From: a virus
Virus record (IMG/VR): IMGVR_UViG_3300006810_000415
Location: 1 to 23,040 of that record
Strand: one strand, 5' to 3'
DNA length: 23,040 nt
Shown here: positions 15,171-21,377 of the stretch, piece after piece
Layout of the letters: every line of letters starts with the position of its first letter
Numbering within the stretch: the stretch's first letter is position 1
The notes under the pieces: generated by a model
Databases searched by the model: none
Told to the model about the DNA's origin: nothing
The model's input: the letters and a program-made list of their open reading frames with translations, nothing else
Position numbers and translations under genes: made by a program

Positions 15171-15307
15171 CAGTTAAGAGGAAGGATTTGAGTGAGTTTG
15201 TAACCAGCAAGATTGCCAAAGTTCTGGTGAATTGCTTTATACTCTGACCTTGCAATAATCGTCTTAATGTGATGAGTATTGCAGTGTTGGAAGATATACT
15301 TTTTCAT
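15170..15307 (-). CDS. Small hypothetical protein (45 aa)
   Basis: The 45-aa product begins MKKYIFQHCNTHHIKTIIAR and ends AGYKLTQILPLN. Basic and probably alpha/beta, it overlaps the next gene as TGATG. Its leader contains AGTAGTATAAGACCAAAC, also found after repeat copy 4, suggesting a decayed linker repeat here. Confidence 0.65.
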   Translation of the reverse strand: MKKYIFQHCNTHHIKTIIARSEYKAIHQNFGNLAGYKLTQILPLN

Positions 15308-15344
15308 GAGTGATTTCAGTGGTTTGGTCTTATACTACTTTGTA

Positions 15345-15644
15345 TCAAACGAGAACAATATTGTCGCGTCCTTCCTTAATGCGAATCGAACCATTGTGCT
15401 CGTAGATTGTATAATCTACACCATACACAGTTTCGTTAATTACTTGCCAAGAATCTTGGTTGATCTTAACAATCACATAACCATAAACATCCTCATGAGA
15501 GAGTACATCTTGACCAGTGCGATAGGCATACTCAAGAGTAGGAACTACAGCACGATCAACACCAAACTCACCCATAGAGTTGGTGGAGAGAATGAAGAGA
15601 GTGTAGAAGGATCGCATCTTTTTGGAATCGTTGGAAGTGCTCAT
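15345..15644 (-). CDS. Hypothetical protein (99 aa) behind repeat copy 2
   Basis: From the ATG at the end of repeat copy 2 the product is 99 aa: MSTSNDSKKMRSFYTLFILS, then a beta-rich region (YGYVIVKINQDSWQVINETV) ending GRDNIVLV. A longer frame starting at GTG inside the repeat would add nine residues, but that GTG is not conserved among repeat copies. No family is recognised. It probably belongs to the early host-takeover class by context. Confidence 0.7.
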   Translation of the reverse strand: MSTSNDSKKMRSFYTLFILSTNSMGEFGVDRAVVPTLEYAYRTGQDVLSHEDVYGYVIVKINQDSWQVINETVYGVDYTIYEHNGSIRIKEGRDNIVLV

Positions 15645-15680
15645 ACTACTAGGACACTTTAGAGGGCCCACTATTTGTTA
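15642..15680 (-). repeat. Intergenic linker repeat, copy 2
   Basis: Full-length copy ending on the ATG of the 99-aa gene; the variant base is C (GGGCCCTCTAAAG). The upstream gene's stop is 8 nt before it. Confidence 0.95.
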
Positions 15681-15688
15681 GTGAGTGC

Positions 15689-15856
15689 TCAGTTAGAGTA
15701 AAGAATGTCGATCATTCGCTGATGAAACTTATCAGCATCAGTCACACATTCATAAGACAAAGTAGGATCTTCGATGTCATATTGTCTGAGTTCAAGTGCA
15801 TGAATCACATCACCCATAAGTTCAGTCAGAGCGAATACTTTATCTGCATCAGTCAT
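15689..15856 (-). CDS. Small acidic hypothetical protein (55 aa)
   Basis: The 55-aa product begins MTDADKVFALTELMGDVIHA and ends DKFHQRMIDILYSN; it is helical and acidic. I chose the ATG at 15856 because it overlaps the upstream TGA as TGATG. A start at 15874 would extend 6 residues into the neighbour. Function unknown. Confidence 0.7.
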   Translation of the reverse strand: MTDADKVFALTELMGDVIHALELRQYDIEDPTLSYECVTDADKFHQRMIDILYSN

Positions 15857-16110
15857 CAGAACTTCTCCATCCATTGTGCAATCTTAGTCAGTGCAGTTTC
15901 TTCATCATTGCACTTACACTTACGGAACTTCGTAGTGTTTAATCCTTTGGAGATTAACTCTAGTTTGCCATCAGTTAGACAAAAGATTCCATAGCGTGAG
16001 TTATGAAAAATACCGTTAATCCATGTCTCTTGAGTATCAGCACTCACCTTGAAAAAAGTGGAAGAATGACCACCAAGAGTGCTAGTTTCAGTGAAAAGGT
16101 AAGGGAACAT
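15856..16110 (-). CDS. Small hypothetical protein (84 aa)
   Basis: The 84-aa product begins MFPYLFTETSTLGGHSSTFF and ends ALTKIAQWMEKF. A beta-rich body (YGIFCLTDGKLELISKG) with a basic patch (KFRKCKC) precedes a C-terminal helix. It lies 8 nt after the previous gene and couples to the next by TGATG. Not recognised. Confidence 0.7.
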   Translation of the reverse strand: MFPYLFTETSTLGGHSSTFFKVSADTQETWINGIFHNSRYGIFCLTDGKLELISKGLNTTKFRKCKCNDEETALTKIAQWMEKF

Positions 16111-16118
16111 AATTGTTG

Positions 16119-16322
16119 TCAGTTAAGAGTGAAAGATTGAGAAACTAGAATCTCATCATAACCATTCTCTTCGTTATAAAAATACTTCTCATAATTCCAA
16201 GTTTTATCATCATCTTGCTGTGCATAAGAGTGAAGATAACCTTGAGAATCTTCTTTGCAATAACAATCACATTCGGGTTGATAGTAATAACCAGAAGCAA
16301 TAAGTGCGTCAGTGAATGTCAT
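16119..16322 (-). CDS. Small hypothetical protein (67 aa)
   Basis: The 67-aa product begins MTFTDALIASGYYYQPECDC and is rich in Tyr, Asp and Glu (YKEDSQ-, DDDKTWNYEKYFYNEENGYD), so strongly acidic. Such acidic, DNA-mimic-like small proteins are frequent in phage early regions, but no function can be assigned. The leader holds two ACTGAAACTC boxes (16323-16365) instead of a ribosome binding site. Confidence 0.7.
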   Translation of the reverse strand: MTFTDALIASGYYYQPECDCYCKEDSQGYLHSYAQQDDDKTWNYEKYFYNEENGYDEILVSQSFTLN

Positions 16323-16365
16323 TTGAGTTTCAGTGAGTAAATGTTACTTAAGAGAAAAAAGAGTT

Positions 16366-16542
16366 TCAGTTAAACAGAAGGTGAATCTTGTTGCGAATAG
16401 CATAAACATCTTCTGGATTGAACAGATCATCATCAAGTGCATTTCCGATGAAGTTGTAGATCAAATCCCACTGATCTTCAGTGAACAGTTCGCGGTAGAT
16501 TTGCTTGGAAAGTTCTTGGTTGTTCATGTCAGTCTTGCTCAT
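16366..16542 (-). CDS. Small acidic protein (58 aa) behind repeat copy 3
   Basis: The 58-aa product begins MSKTDMNNQELSKQIYRELF and continues TEDQWDLIYNFIGNALDDDL to HLLFN. It is mainly helical and acidic. The start is the ATG ending repeat copy 3, so the start position is fixed by comparison with other copies. Not recognised. Confidence 0.7.
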   Translation of the reverse strand: MSKTDMNNQELSKQIYRELFTEDQWDLIYNFIGNALDDDLFNPEDVYAIRNKIHLLFN

Positions 16543-16577
16543 ACTACTAGGACACTTTAGAGGGCCCACTATTTGTT
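16540..16577 (-). repeat. Intergenic linker repeat, copy 3
   Basis: It exactly fills the gap between the TGA at 16578-16580 and the ATG at 16542. C variant. Confidence 0.95.
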
Positions 16578-16763
16578 TCAGAACTCAATGTTCCAGTCAT
16601 TGTCTGATGTAAGATTGACCCAAAAGTGATTCCTACCGTTAGCAGAAGTGAGAAACACTTTGTTCCCGTGATGTTGCTCTACAATACATTCCTCATTGCG
16701 ATTCATAAGATTACAGAAACGATTGGTAGCTTTCTTACTCTTGGGTGTTACAAATGCGATCAT
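16578..16763 (-). CDS. Small hypothetical protein (61 aa)
   Basis: The 61-aa product begins MIAFVTPKSKKATNRFCNLM and ends NLTSDNDWNIEF. A basic helix is followed by a beta-rich half (GNKVFLTSANGRNHFWV). The ATG is preceded by AACTGAAACA rather than a ribosome binding site, with 4 nt between it and the previous stop. Not recognised. Confidence 0.7.
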   Translation of the reverse strand: MIAFVTPKSKKATNRFCNLMNRNEECIVEQHHGNKVFLTSANGRNHFWVNLTSDNDWNIEF

Positions 16764-16767
16764 TGTT

Positions 16768-17103
16768 TCAGTTACTCATCAGTGCAAATGCCTCATTCTG
16801 AGTGATGCTATCTTGTGGCAGTTGGACATTGCGAGCACAGGCAATCGCATCAGCAAAGACATCGAACTTACCGAAGTTCTTTTGATTGCCAACCCAGCAA
16901 CCTTTGTACTCATAGATCATTGCTTCGACAGAGAATACATCGTTTTTGAAGTTACGATCTACACTGTGCTTGATGTAAACTTTCCCGTCATTTCGGGTGT
17001 AAGTATCGAAAGTCGAAGACTTGAAAGTACGGGAGAAGTCAGTTACAAACTCAGCAGTGAGATCGGTATTCTGAGCGAAGAGATTTGCGTAGTGAACAGT
17101 CAT
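16768..17103 (-). CDS. Hypothetical protein (111 aa) with displaced repeat copy 4
   Basis: The 111-aa product begins MTVHYANLFAQNTDLTAEFV and ends DSITQNEAFALMSN, with a beta-rich middle (GKVYIKHSVDRNFKNDVFSV) and a helix (FADAIACARNV). Unlike the other repeat-linked genes, its ATG lies 23 nt after the repeat, whose terminal ATG is changed to ATA. This argues that the repeat need not provide the start codon. Function unknown. Confidence 0.7.
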   Translation of the reverse strand: MTVHYANLFAQNTDLTAEFVTDFSRTFKSSTFDTYTRNDGKVYIKHSVDRNFKNDVFSVEAMIYEYKGCWVGNQKNFGKFDVFADAIACARNVQLPQDSITQNEAFALMSN

Positions 17104-17125
17104 TTAGTGGTTTTTCGTTTGGTCT

Positions 17126-17164
17126 TATACTACTAGGACACTTTAGAGGGCCCAGTATTTGTCA
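17126..17164 (-). repeat. Intergenic linker repeat, copy 4 (ATA variant)
   Basis: Full-length copy with AATACTGGGCCC (CTG where most copies have GTG) and ATA in place of the terminal ATG. It overlaps the TGA of the upstream gene (17162-17164). Confidence 0.95.
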
Positions 17165-17446
17165 GTTAAAACCTCCGAGCATCAGAAACTCAGAGACAAT
17201 CAGTTTCTTTGCGATACGCTTACCGTTGATTTGGTAAGTATAACGGAACTGACCTTTTACAGTCTTGGAGAGTTTGCAAGTGAGGACAATTTCACCATCT
17301 CGTTGACCTTGGAGATCATACTTTGCGAAGTAGTGGTTACAAACTCCAGTGGCATTGTAATCAACAATACTGTTCAGTTGAGTATAATGATCCTTGGCAA
17401 GATTCTCAGTGAGAATGATCGAATCGTAGAGGTCGTTGATGTTCAT
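17162..17446 (-). CDS. Hypothetical protein (94 aa) behind repeat copy 5
   Basis: The 94-aa product begins MNINDLYDSIILTENLAKDH and contains a beta-rich centre (GEIVLTCKLSKTVKGQFRYT) followed by INGKRIAKKLIVSEFLMLGG. The fold looks alpha then beta meander. The start is the ATG ending repeat copy 5. The TGA lies inside repeat copy 4, so this gene is a complete repeat-bounded cassette. No family recognised. Confidence 0.7.
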   Translation of the reverse strand: MNINDLYDSIILTENLAKDHYTQLNSIVDYNATGVCNHYFAKYDLQGQRDGEIVLTCKLSKTVKGQFRYTYQINGKRIAKKLIVSEFLMLGGFN

Positions 17447-17477
17447 ACTACTAGGACACTTTAGAGGGCCCACTATT
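17444..17477 (-). repeat. Intergenic linker repeat, copy 5 (supplies an upstream stop codon)
   Basis: Its AATAG supplies the GAA-TAG end of the upstream 56-aa gene (stop 17473-17475), while its terminal ATG starts the next gene. The outer part of the repeat (ACAA) is missing. Confidence 0.95.
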
Positions 17478-17643
17478 CATTACCAACCTCAACCCATTCT
17501 CCATCAACACACACAACATCTGGTCCTTCGATGTCACAAAACTCCAAAAGAAAGTGGTCTAGTGTAACACCTACTTGTTGTGCTTCGGTATAAAACTGTT
17601 GGTATTGTTCGCCGTTCAGAATGAAGAAATTAGTCTCAATCAT
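17473..17643 (-). CDS. Small acidic protein (56 aa)
   Basis: The 56-aa product begins MIETNFFILNGEQYQQFYTE and ends CVDGEWVEVGNE. It is acidic, with a short helix followed by beta strands. The stop codon TAG is contributed by repeat copy 5. The start overlaps the end of the preceding membrane-peptide gene by 8 nt. Not recognised. Confidence 0.7.
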   Translation of the reverse strand: MIETNFFILNGEQYQQFYTEAQQVGVTLDHFLLEFCDIEGPDVVCVDGEWVEVGNE

Positions 17644-17785
17644 TGGAAGAAATAATGTCTGCTACAGTGTGAAGTGTGTTGGAAGTTGTTACTCTTACTG
17701 TGGGTGAGAGTATAAATGCCACAACAAAGATCAACAGAATTGTTTTCACTTTAGATGGGGACTTGAATGTTAATCTCCGTGCCAT
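17636..17785 (-). CDS. Small membrane-anchored peptide (49 aa)
   Basis: The 49-aa product has a basic N-terminus (MARRLTFKSPSKVK), one membrane span (TILLIFVVAFILSPTV, about residues 15-30) and a short C-terminal tail NTLHTVADIISSND. The N-in/C-out topology of a single-span inner-membrane peptide is likely from the positive-inside rule. The ATG has a good ribosome binding site (GGAGG) within the end of the upstream gene. Small peptides with an 'FILSP...TL.TVADII' shape are typical of cyanophages. Function unknown. Confidence 0.7.
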   Translation of the reverse strand: MARRLTFKSPSKVKTILLIFVVAFILSPTVRVTTSNTLHTVADIISSND

Positions 17786-17790
17786 TCAAT

Positions 17791-18006
17791 CTAACCTCCA
17801 CCGTACACATATTCGATTATACCTGCTTCCTCAACTCCTACGGATTCGATAACAGTGAACCGTGCAAACTCATCGAAGTCCCGAGCATGATACTCGCTGA
17901 ACTCTTTAATAAACAACTCGCGGCACTGTTCTTTAGATTCAGCAGCGATAACTGCCATGCCAGAAGTCCAATCAGCGAGGACATTGTTGAGTATAAACAG
18001 TTTCAT
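17791..18006 (-). CDS. Small hypothetical protein (71 aa)
   Basis: The 71-aa product begins MKLFILNNVLADWTSGMAVI and continues AAESKEQCRELFIKEFSEYH to EYVYGGG. The N-terminal strand-helix pattern (SGMAVIAAESKEQCRELF) resembles small phage alpha/beta proteins in which a strand carries AVIAAES before a helix. Its end codes the ribosome binding site (GGAGG) of the next gene. The leader has GACTGAAACTTAACT, resembling ACTGAAAC boxes before other genes here. Confidence 0.7.
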   Translation of the reverse strand: MKLFILNNVLADWTSGMAVIAAESKEQCRELFIKEFSEYHARDFDEFARFTVIESVGVEEAGIIEYVYGGG

Positions 18007-18021
18007 GGTTTTAGTTAAGTT

Positions 18022-18252
18022 TCAGTCGAAGCGAGAGGATACATCAGGACCAGGATTCTCAAGGTGTGCAACACTATCTGCAACACCTTCAGCAGTTAAT
18101 GCAAACTGTACTTTTTGACCGTTGTAGTAAATGTCAAAGGCAGATTGCACATAAGGTGCCAGATTGCCTTGCGAATCCCATGCGTTGCGTATATGAGAAG
18201 TCTCGATAATTTCGTAGACTTTAGAGGTGAGAGGTGAAGTGTAGGTCATCAT
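18022..18252 (-). CDS. Small hypothetical protein (76 aa) behind repeat copy 6
   Basis: The 76-aa product begins MMTYTSPLTSKVYEIIETSH and ends NPGPDVSSRFD. A beta-rich core (AFDIYYNGQKVQFALTAEG) suggests a small sheet domain. The first ATG ends repeat copy 6; the second ATG directly follows and could be the real start. Not recognised. Confidence 0.7.
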   Translation of the reverse strand: MMTYTSPLTSKVYEIIETSHIRNAWDSQGNLAPYVQSAFDIYYNGQKVQFALTAEGVADSVAHLENPGPDVSSRFD

Positions 18253-18287
18253 ACTACTAGGACACTTTACAGGGCCCACTATTGTTA
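18250..18287 (-). repeat. Intergenic linker repeat, copy 6
   Basis: G variant (GGGCCCTGTAAAG). It overlaps the upstream TAA (18285-18287) and ends on the next ATG, thus filling the whole gap. Confidence 0.95.
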
Positions 18288-18509
18288 TGCTTGATCAGTT
18301 GATGTTACACTTTCCAGCAGATCATTTAATACTTCTTCATCGTACAATTCTTCAATCTCAGAGAGAAGTTCTGCCTCAGTGTATTTGTTATACTCCGCAA
18401 CTAGAGATTCGATGGCAAATGTGACAAGATCATCCATGTCCATACCATCAATAACCATCTCTGCATAAGATTCAGTCAGAGCACAAAGTTGTTCGTTAGT
18501 AAGTGTCAT
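18285..18509 (-). CDS. Acidic helical protein (74 aa), cyanophage type
   Basis: From the ATG at 18509 the product is 74 aa, starting MTLTNEQLCALTESYAEMVI and strongly acidic (EAELLSEIEELYDEEVLNDL). It looks fully helical. The MTLTNEQLCALTESYAEM start resembles small cyanophage proteins I have seen. An ATG at 18539 overlaps the upstream stop as ATGA and would add ten residues (MISLPNPTSK), so the start is ambiguous. Acidic composition would fit a partner-binding early protein; this is inference. Confidence 0.7.
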   Translation of the reverse strand: MTLTNEQLCALTESYAEMVIDGMDMDDLVTFAIESLVAEYNKYTEAELLSEIEELYDEEVLNDLLESVTSTDQA

Positions 18510-18535
18510 TTTGCTTGTAGGATTAGGAAGGGAAA

Positions 18536-18751
18536 TCATTTCAGAACGTGGCGATAATCAAGGGATTTGATACACCAACCTGTTGCACAGGTGATCTCTT
18601 CTACGAGGTCATCTTCATCATCTGCCTCCCAGATAGAACCAACATACTCTTGGTTGAGTTTTTCTTCAGTGCAGATTTGATCACTTTCGGACCAATCATC
18701 TTCACAGTCGAGAGAACAATCAAACTCGATGTAAGTAACTTGGAATTGCAT
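18536..18751 (-). CDS. Small acidic protein (71 aa), cyanophage type
   Basis: The 71-aa product begins MQFQVTYIEFDCSLDCEDDW and carries GSIWEADDEDDLVEEITCAT (residues 38-57) and a C-terminal WCIKSLDYRHVLK. The pattern strand - acidic helix - strand with IKSLDYRH is typical of a small cyanophage family whose role is unknown. It contains five Cys residues, so metal binding is conceivable. It overlaps the next gene's alternative start as ATGA. Confidence 0.75.
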   Translation of the reverse strand: MQFQVTYIEFDCSLDCEDDWSESDQICTEEKLNQEYVGSIWEADDEDDLVEEITCATGWCIKSLDYRHVLK

Positions 18752-18753
18752 AA

Positions 18754-18924
18754 TCAGTCAACAACAGAGTAACAGGCAACCCAGGAAGGAATCCCAGAGA
18801 GTGATAGCGAACCATTGCGAGCATCGCAATAATCTTGTGCGTCATCTTCAGAGTAGAAAGGTCCAATGTACTCTGGAGAATCGAGTGCCTCAGACCAGAA
18901 TCGGACGGTGTAAGTGTTGCTCAT
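18754..18924 (-). CDS. Small hypothetical protein (56 aa) behind repeat copy 7
   Basis: The 56-aa product begins MSNTYTVRFWSEALDSPEYI and continues GPFYSEDDAQDYCDARNGSL to CYSVVD. A strand, a helix led by FYSEDDAQDYCDA, and a final strand suggest an alpha/beta 'strand-helix-strand' miniprotein. The start is set by repeat copy 7. Not recognised. Confidence 0.7.
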   Translation of the reverse strand: MSNTYTVRFWSEALDSPEYIGPFYSEDDAQDYCDARNGSLSLSGIPSWVACYSVVD

Positions 18925-18955
18925 ACTACTAGGACACTTTACAGGGCCCACTATC
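18922..18955 (-). repeat. Intergenic linker repeat, copy 7
   Basis: G variant, ending on the ATG of the 56-aa gene. The upstream sequence has no evident gene for 170 nt, so this copy does not need an adjacent upstream stop. Confidence 0.95.
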
Positions 18956-18956
18956 A

Positions 18957-19126
18957 TTCAACAATGGTTTTTTGCAGGCAGCGATACCCTCTCAAGCAAA
19001 TCTCAGATGAGACGCAATGAGAACCCAGTCCAGCACTAGAGCAAAAACCGAAAAAACTTGCAATTCTACTGCAAAGGAGCATCAGGTCATCCACGACAGA
19101 GAGTACAAACAAAAACAAAGAGAAAA
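18957..19126. other. Noncoding gap upstream of repeat copy 7
   Basis: A 170-nt stretch. One minus frame stays open (about 40 codons from an ATG at about 19085, ending in TGA before the repeat), but the translation is Cys/Ser-rich and does not look like protein. A deleted gene or a control region is possible. Confidence 0.4.
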
Positions 19127-19315
19127 TCAAAAGGGTTCTTGATACTCTTTGATGTCGCTGTCATAATACTTTCGAAAAATTGAGTCGATTGTATCGTACC
19201 AAATACTATTCCCTGAAGGATACCCACATTCTCGTGCTTGATTCAGAAACTTAAGAATACAACTTTCCTCATTAGGAGTGAAATTAACGCGATTGAAAGT
19301 GTAACCGTCAGTCAT
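19127..19315 (-). CDS. Small hypothetical protein (62 aa)
   Basis: The 62-aa product begins MTDGYTFNRVNFTPNEESCI and ends YDSDIKEYQEPF. The helical centre (ESCILKFLNQARECGYPSGN) suggests a compact soluble protein. A longer frame reaching 19393 would overlap the upstream gene; the ATG at 19315, 4 nt after that gene's stop, is preferred. Not recognised. Confidence 0.7.
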   Translation of the reverse strand: MTDGYTFNRVNFTPNEESCILKFLNQARECGYPSGNSIWYDTIDSIFRKYYDSDIKEYQEPF

Positions 19316-19319
19316 TTGA

Positions 19320-19523
19320 TTAACCATAAGTTGCAAGATAGTCTTCAAGAGTATATTCTTCGTCTGTACCAGTTTCTGATACCAACTCGTCAAAAGACAA
19401 AGTTTTAATCATCTCCAGGTATTCTTCGGGAGTTGGGTCTTCATCAGGGTCAAAATCATCATGGCACAGATACTCATACTCTTGATAAAGTGCCTCAATA
19501 AGTTGTTCTCTTGTTGGTGTCAT
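19320..19523 (-). CDS. Acidic helical protein (67 aa), cyanophage type
   Basis: The 67-aa product begins MTPTREQLIEALYQEYEYLC and continues DDFDPDEDPTPEEYLEMIKT, ending EDYLATYG. It is extremely acidic and helical. The start at 19523 overlaps the upstream TAA (TAATG). The TPTREQLIEAL.EYEYL start resembles short proteins known to me from cyanophage early regions. DNA mimicry or binding to a host enzyme is possible but untested. Confidence 0.75.
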   Translation of the reverse strand: MTPTREQLIEALYQEYEYLCHDDFDPDEDPTPEEYLEMIKTLSFDELVSETGTDEEYTLEDYLATYG

Positions 19524-19687
19524 TAAGAATAAACAGGGATTGATGTGATTTCTTTCCACTCTCGGGGGAAGATTTCGTTGGCAATTTTGTCGTTCAGTTT
19601 GACACAGTTGATAGGTTTGATGTTACTTTTGCGTTGAAACTTCTCAACAGTTCCATCCTTAAACTCAACGCGAATGTTGTAAAGCAT
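19523..19687 (-). CDS. Small basic protein (54 aa)
   Basis: The 54-aa product begins MLYNIRVEFKDGTVEKFQRK and ends WKEITSIPVYS. The initial beta hairpin (YNIRVEFKDGTVEKF) is characteristic of small phage beta proteins. Basic residues in the middle may contact nucleic acid. Its stop overlaps the next gene as TAATG. Confidence 0.7.
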   Translation of the reverse strand: MLYNIRVEFKDGTVEKFQRKSNIKPINCVKLNDKIANEIFPREWKEITSIPVYS

Positions 19688-19689
19688 AA

Positions 19690-19938
19690 TCAGAAGTGTG
19701 CTTCAGAGTAGTCAAGAACTTCGCTGTACTTAGCGATACCATCATAGCAACGTTTTGCCATTTCAGAATCACCTTCAGCGACATAACCTTTCAGAAACTC
19801 GAAGCAGTATTTGATACGCTGCTCAGGAGTAATTTTAGCGAGTTGTTGTTGCTTACGCTCGTAAGCCGCATTGTATGCAAACATTTCACGATCTTCGAGG
19901 GAGATGTTGTGAAACTTGCGTTCGGTAGTGTTGTTCAT
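19690..19938 (-). CDS. Helical hypothetical protein (82 aa) behind repeat copy 8
   Basis: The 82-aa product begins MNNTTERKFHNISLEDREMF and appears all-helical (AYERKQQQLAKITPEQRIKY, then YVAEGDSEMAKRCYDGIAKY). The alternating helix pattern is similar to a TPR-like hairpin, which is only an impression. It starts on the ATG ending repeat copy 8 and stops 2 nt before the next ATG. Confidence 0.7.
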   Translation of the reverse strand: MNNTTERKFHNISLEDREMFAYNAAYERKQQQLAKITPEQRIKYCFEFLKGYVAEGDSEMAKRCYDGIAKYSEVLDYSEAHF

Positions 19939-19974
19939 ACTACTAGGACACTTTAGAGGGCCCAGTATTTGTTA
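19936..19974 (-). repeat. Intergenic linker repeat, copy 8
   Basis: Full-length copy with the AATACTGGGCCC variant. It overlaps the upstream TAA (19972-19974) and ends on the next ATG. Confidence 0.95.
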
Positions 19975-20280
19975 GGCAAAGAACTTTTGGTATATCCAAC
20001 CAATCAGAACTAGAGCAGCAATAGGTACAACAATCCACCAGTATTCTACCAGCAACCAGATACCAACTGCAATGGCACCTAGGATAAGATAACCACTAAC
20101 ATCACCATCGGAAGTGAATGAAGAACCACCAGAGCTTACTTGACGTAAATTGCGAATGTAGATAGGGTTATACAGATGCTCAATTTCCTGTTTTGCGACA
20201 TAAGATGCACCTGCTTCTACAGTAACAGTATATGCAGAGCCTGTAGGAGTTGTTTTAATCTCTGCTTTCCAAGTTGCCAT
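19972..20280 (-). CDS. Two-span membrane protein (102 aa)
   Basis: From the ATG at 20280 the product is 102 aa: MATWKAEIKTTPTGSAYTVT at the start, a conserved-looking IEHLYNPIYIRNLRQVS (about 32-48), a Gly/Ser linker, then two hydrophobic segments (YLILGAIAVGIWLLVEYW and IVVPIAALVLIGWIYQ). The N-terminal domain is probably cytosolic with a C-terminal membrane hairpin. Similar 'MATWK...IYNPI.IRNLRQVSS' proteins occur in cyanophages to my recollection, with no known function. The start overlaps the upstream TAA as TAATG. TAA lies in repeat copy 8. Confidence 0.75.
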   Translation of the reverse strand: MATWKAEIKTTPTGSAYTVTVEAGASYVAKQEIEHLYNPIYIRNLRQVSSGGSSFTSDGDVSGYLILGAIAVGIWLLVEYWWIVVPIAALVLIGWIYQKFFA

Positions 20281-20534
20281 TACCAAGTACCTCTTTGGAT
20301 GTGAATGTTGCGGATTTGAGTGTAAATAAACTGCTTCAATTTATTGTCGTCAGTGTTATCAAAAGCATAATAAAGACGGTTCAAATACTTATCTTGTGTG
20401 GAACCTATGTTACCATCACCACCGATGTCGTTGAGTGATGAACCTGCCTTTCTTCGTGGTTGTGAAATGTTACCTGAAGTTCTGAACTTTGGTTTTATTT
20501 TTGATAGATTGGAGGTTGCAAAATCAAGTGTCAT
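20280..20534 (-). CDS. Basic hypothetical protein (84 aa) next to the homing endonuclease
   Basis: The 84-aa product begins MTLDFATSNLSKIKPKFRTS. A basic, flexible N-terminal half (GNISQPRRKAGSSLNDIGGD) is followed by a helical C-terminal half (YLNRLYYAFDNTDDNKLKQF). Its ATG lies 33 nt from the divergent plus-strand endonuclease gene, so the insertion separated it from its former upstream neighbour. Not recognised. Confidence 0.7.
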   Translation of the reverse strand: MTLDFATSNLSKIKPKFRTSGNISQPRRKAGSSLNDIGGDGNIGSTQDKYLNRLYYAFDNTDDNKLKQFIYTQIRNIHIQRGTW

Positions 20535-20566
20535 TGTGCTAAATAATACAGGTAACTTTGGTTAAA

Positions 20567-21214
20567 ATGAGACACAAACACCACATCATTCCCAAGCACA
20601 GAGGTGGAACAAATGACCCATCAAATCTGGTTGAGATTAGTTTAACTCAACACGCTATGTTTCATTATTGTGAATGGAAACTGCACGGAAAGAGAGCAGA
20701 TTATGTTGCTTGGAAACGATTAGTTGGTAACTTAAAAGATGAGGAACTTGTGCATCAAAAACTGATTATGGGAGGTGAAACATCTGGAAAGAGATGTAAG
20801 GAACTTGGAATAGGCATCTTTGCTTTGAGTAAAGAAGAAAAAAGTAAAATAGGTAAAAAATATGGAAAACTGGGTGGAAAGAAAGGTGGAGTAAGTAGGA
20901 GTGAAAAGAAAATAAATGCTTGCAGAAAAAATATAAAAAAAGCTATTGAAGTTTTTATGGAAAATGATACACCAGAAAAAGCAAGAGAAAGAGGAATAAA
21001 GGGCAACAAATCTCAAAGAGAAAAGTTTGAGAGTGAAGGTAGAACAATCGCGGAACAAAAGTGGATTGTAACTACACCAAATGGAGAAACTTTAGAAGTA
21101 TCAAATCTTAAGAAGTTTTGTAGAGAAAATAACTTACTACCAAACAAAATGTGTGAAGTTGGGAAGGGAAAGTGGAAACAACATAGAGGTTATACTTGCA
21201 AGAGGTTAGAGTAA
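20567..21214 (+). CDS. HNH homing endonuclease
   Basis: This is the only plus-strand gene. From the ATG at 20567 it encodes 215 aa. The N-terminus is an HNH nuclease of the HHIIPKHRGG type (His5-His6, Pro9, Gly13-Gly14), continuing TNDPSNLVEISLTQHAMFHY with Asn20, His29 and His33 as likely metal/catalytic residues. A Lys/Gly-rich middle (KIGKKYGKLGGKKGG) is followed by a C-terminal DNA-binding module (about 166-214: TTPNGETLEVSNLKKFCREN, then KWKQHRGYTC), a NUMOD-like segment typical of phage homing endonucleases. It has AGGTAA upstream. It probably cuts phage DNA lacking it and spreads by repair. Opposite orientation and A-rich codon use mark it as a recent insert. Confidence 0.9.
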   Translation: MRHKHHIIPKHRGGTNDPSNLVEISLTQHAMFHYCEWKLHGKRADYVAWKRLVGNLKDEELVHQKLIMGGETSGKRCKELGIGIFALSKEEKSKIGKKYGKLGGKKGGVSRSEKKINACRKNIKKAIEVFMENDTPEKARERGIKGNKSQREKFESEGRTIAEQKWIVTTPNGETLEVSNLKKFCRENNLLPNKMCEVGKGKWKQHRGYTCKRLE

Positions 21215-21221
21215 GTCATAA

Positions 21222-21377
21222 TCAAACCTCACCACGCATTTTAAGAAGTTCTTTGCGAAGTTCGCCAGATTCATAGGCAAGAAGACCTGTGATTTCAATT
21301 ACTTCATACCATCCTTCATTTTGGTGATACTCAATCAGGGAAACTATAGCATCAATTTGTTTAGTTGTTAAAGTCAT
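21222..21377 (-). CDS. Small hypothetical protein (51 aa)
   Basis: The 51-aa product begins MTLTTKQIDAIVSLIEYHQN and ends GELRKELLKMRGEV. It looks like a small helical bundle with a basic C-terminus. The ATG overlaps the upstream stop as ATGA. Its 3' end is 7 nt from the stop of the convergent homing endonuclease. Confidence 0.7.
   Translation of the reverse strand: MTLTTKQIDAIVSLIEYHQNEGWYEVIEITGLLAYESGELRKELLKMRGEV

Noticed and set aside
20732-21058. Minus-strand Phe/Ser-rich ORFs opposite the homing endonuclease
   Set aside because: They are the complement of the Lys/Gly/Glu-rich endonuclease gene and have no start signals.
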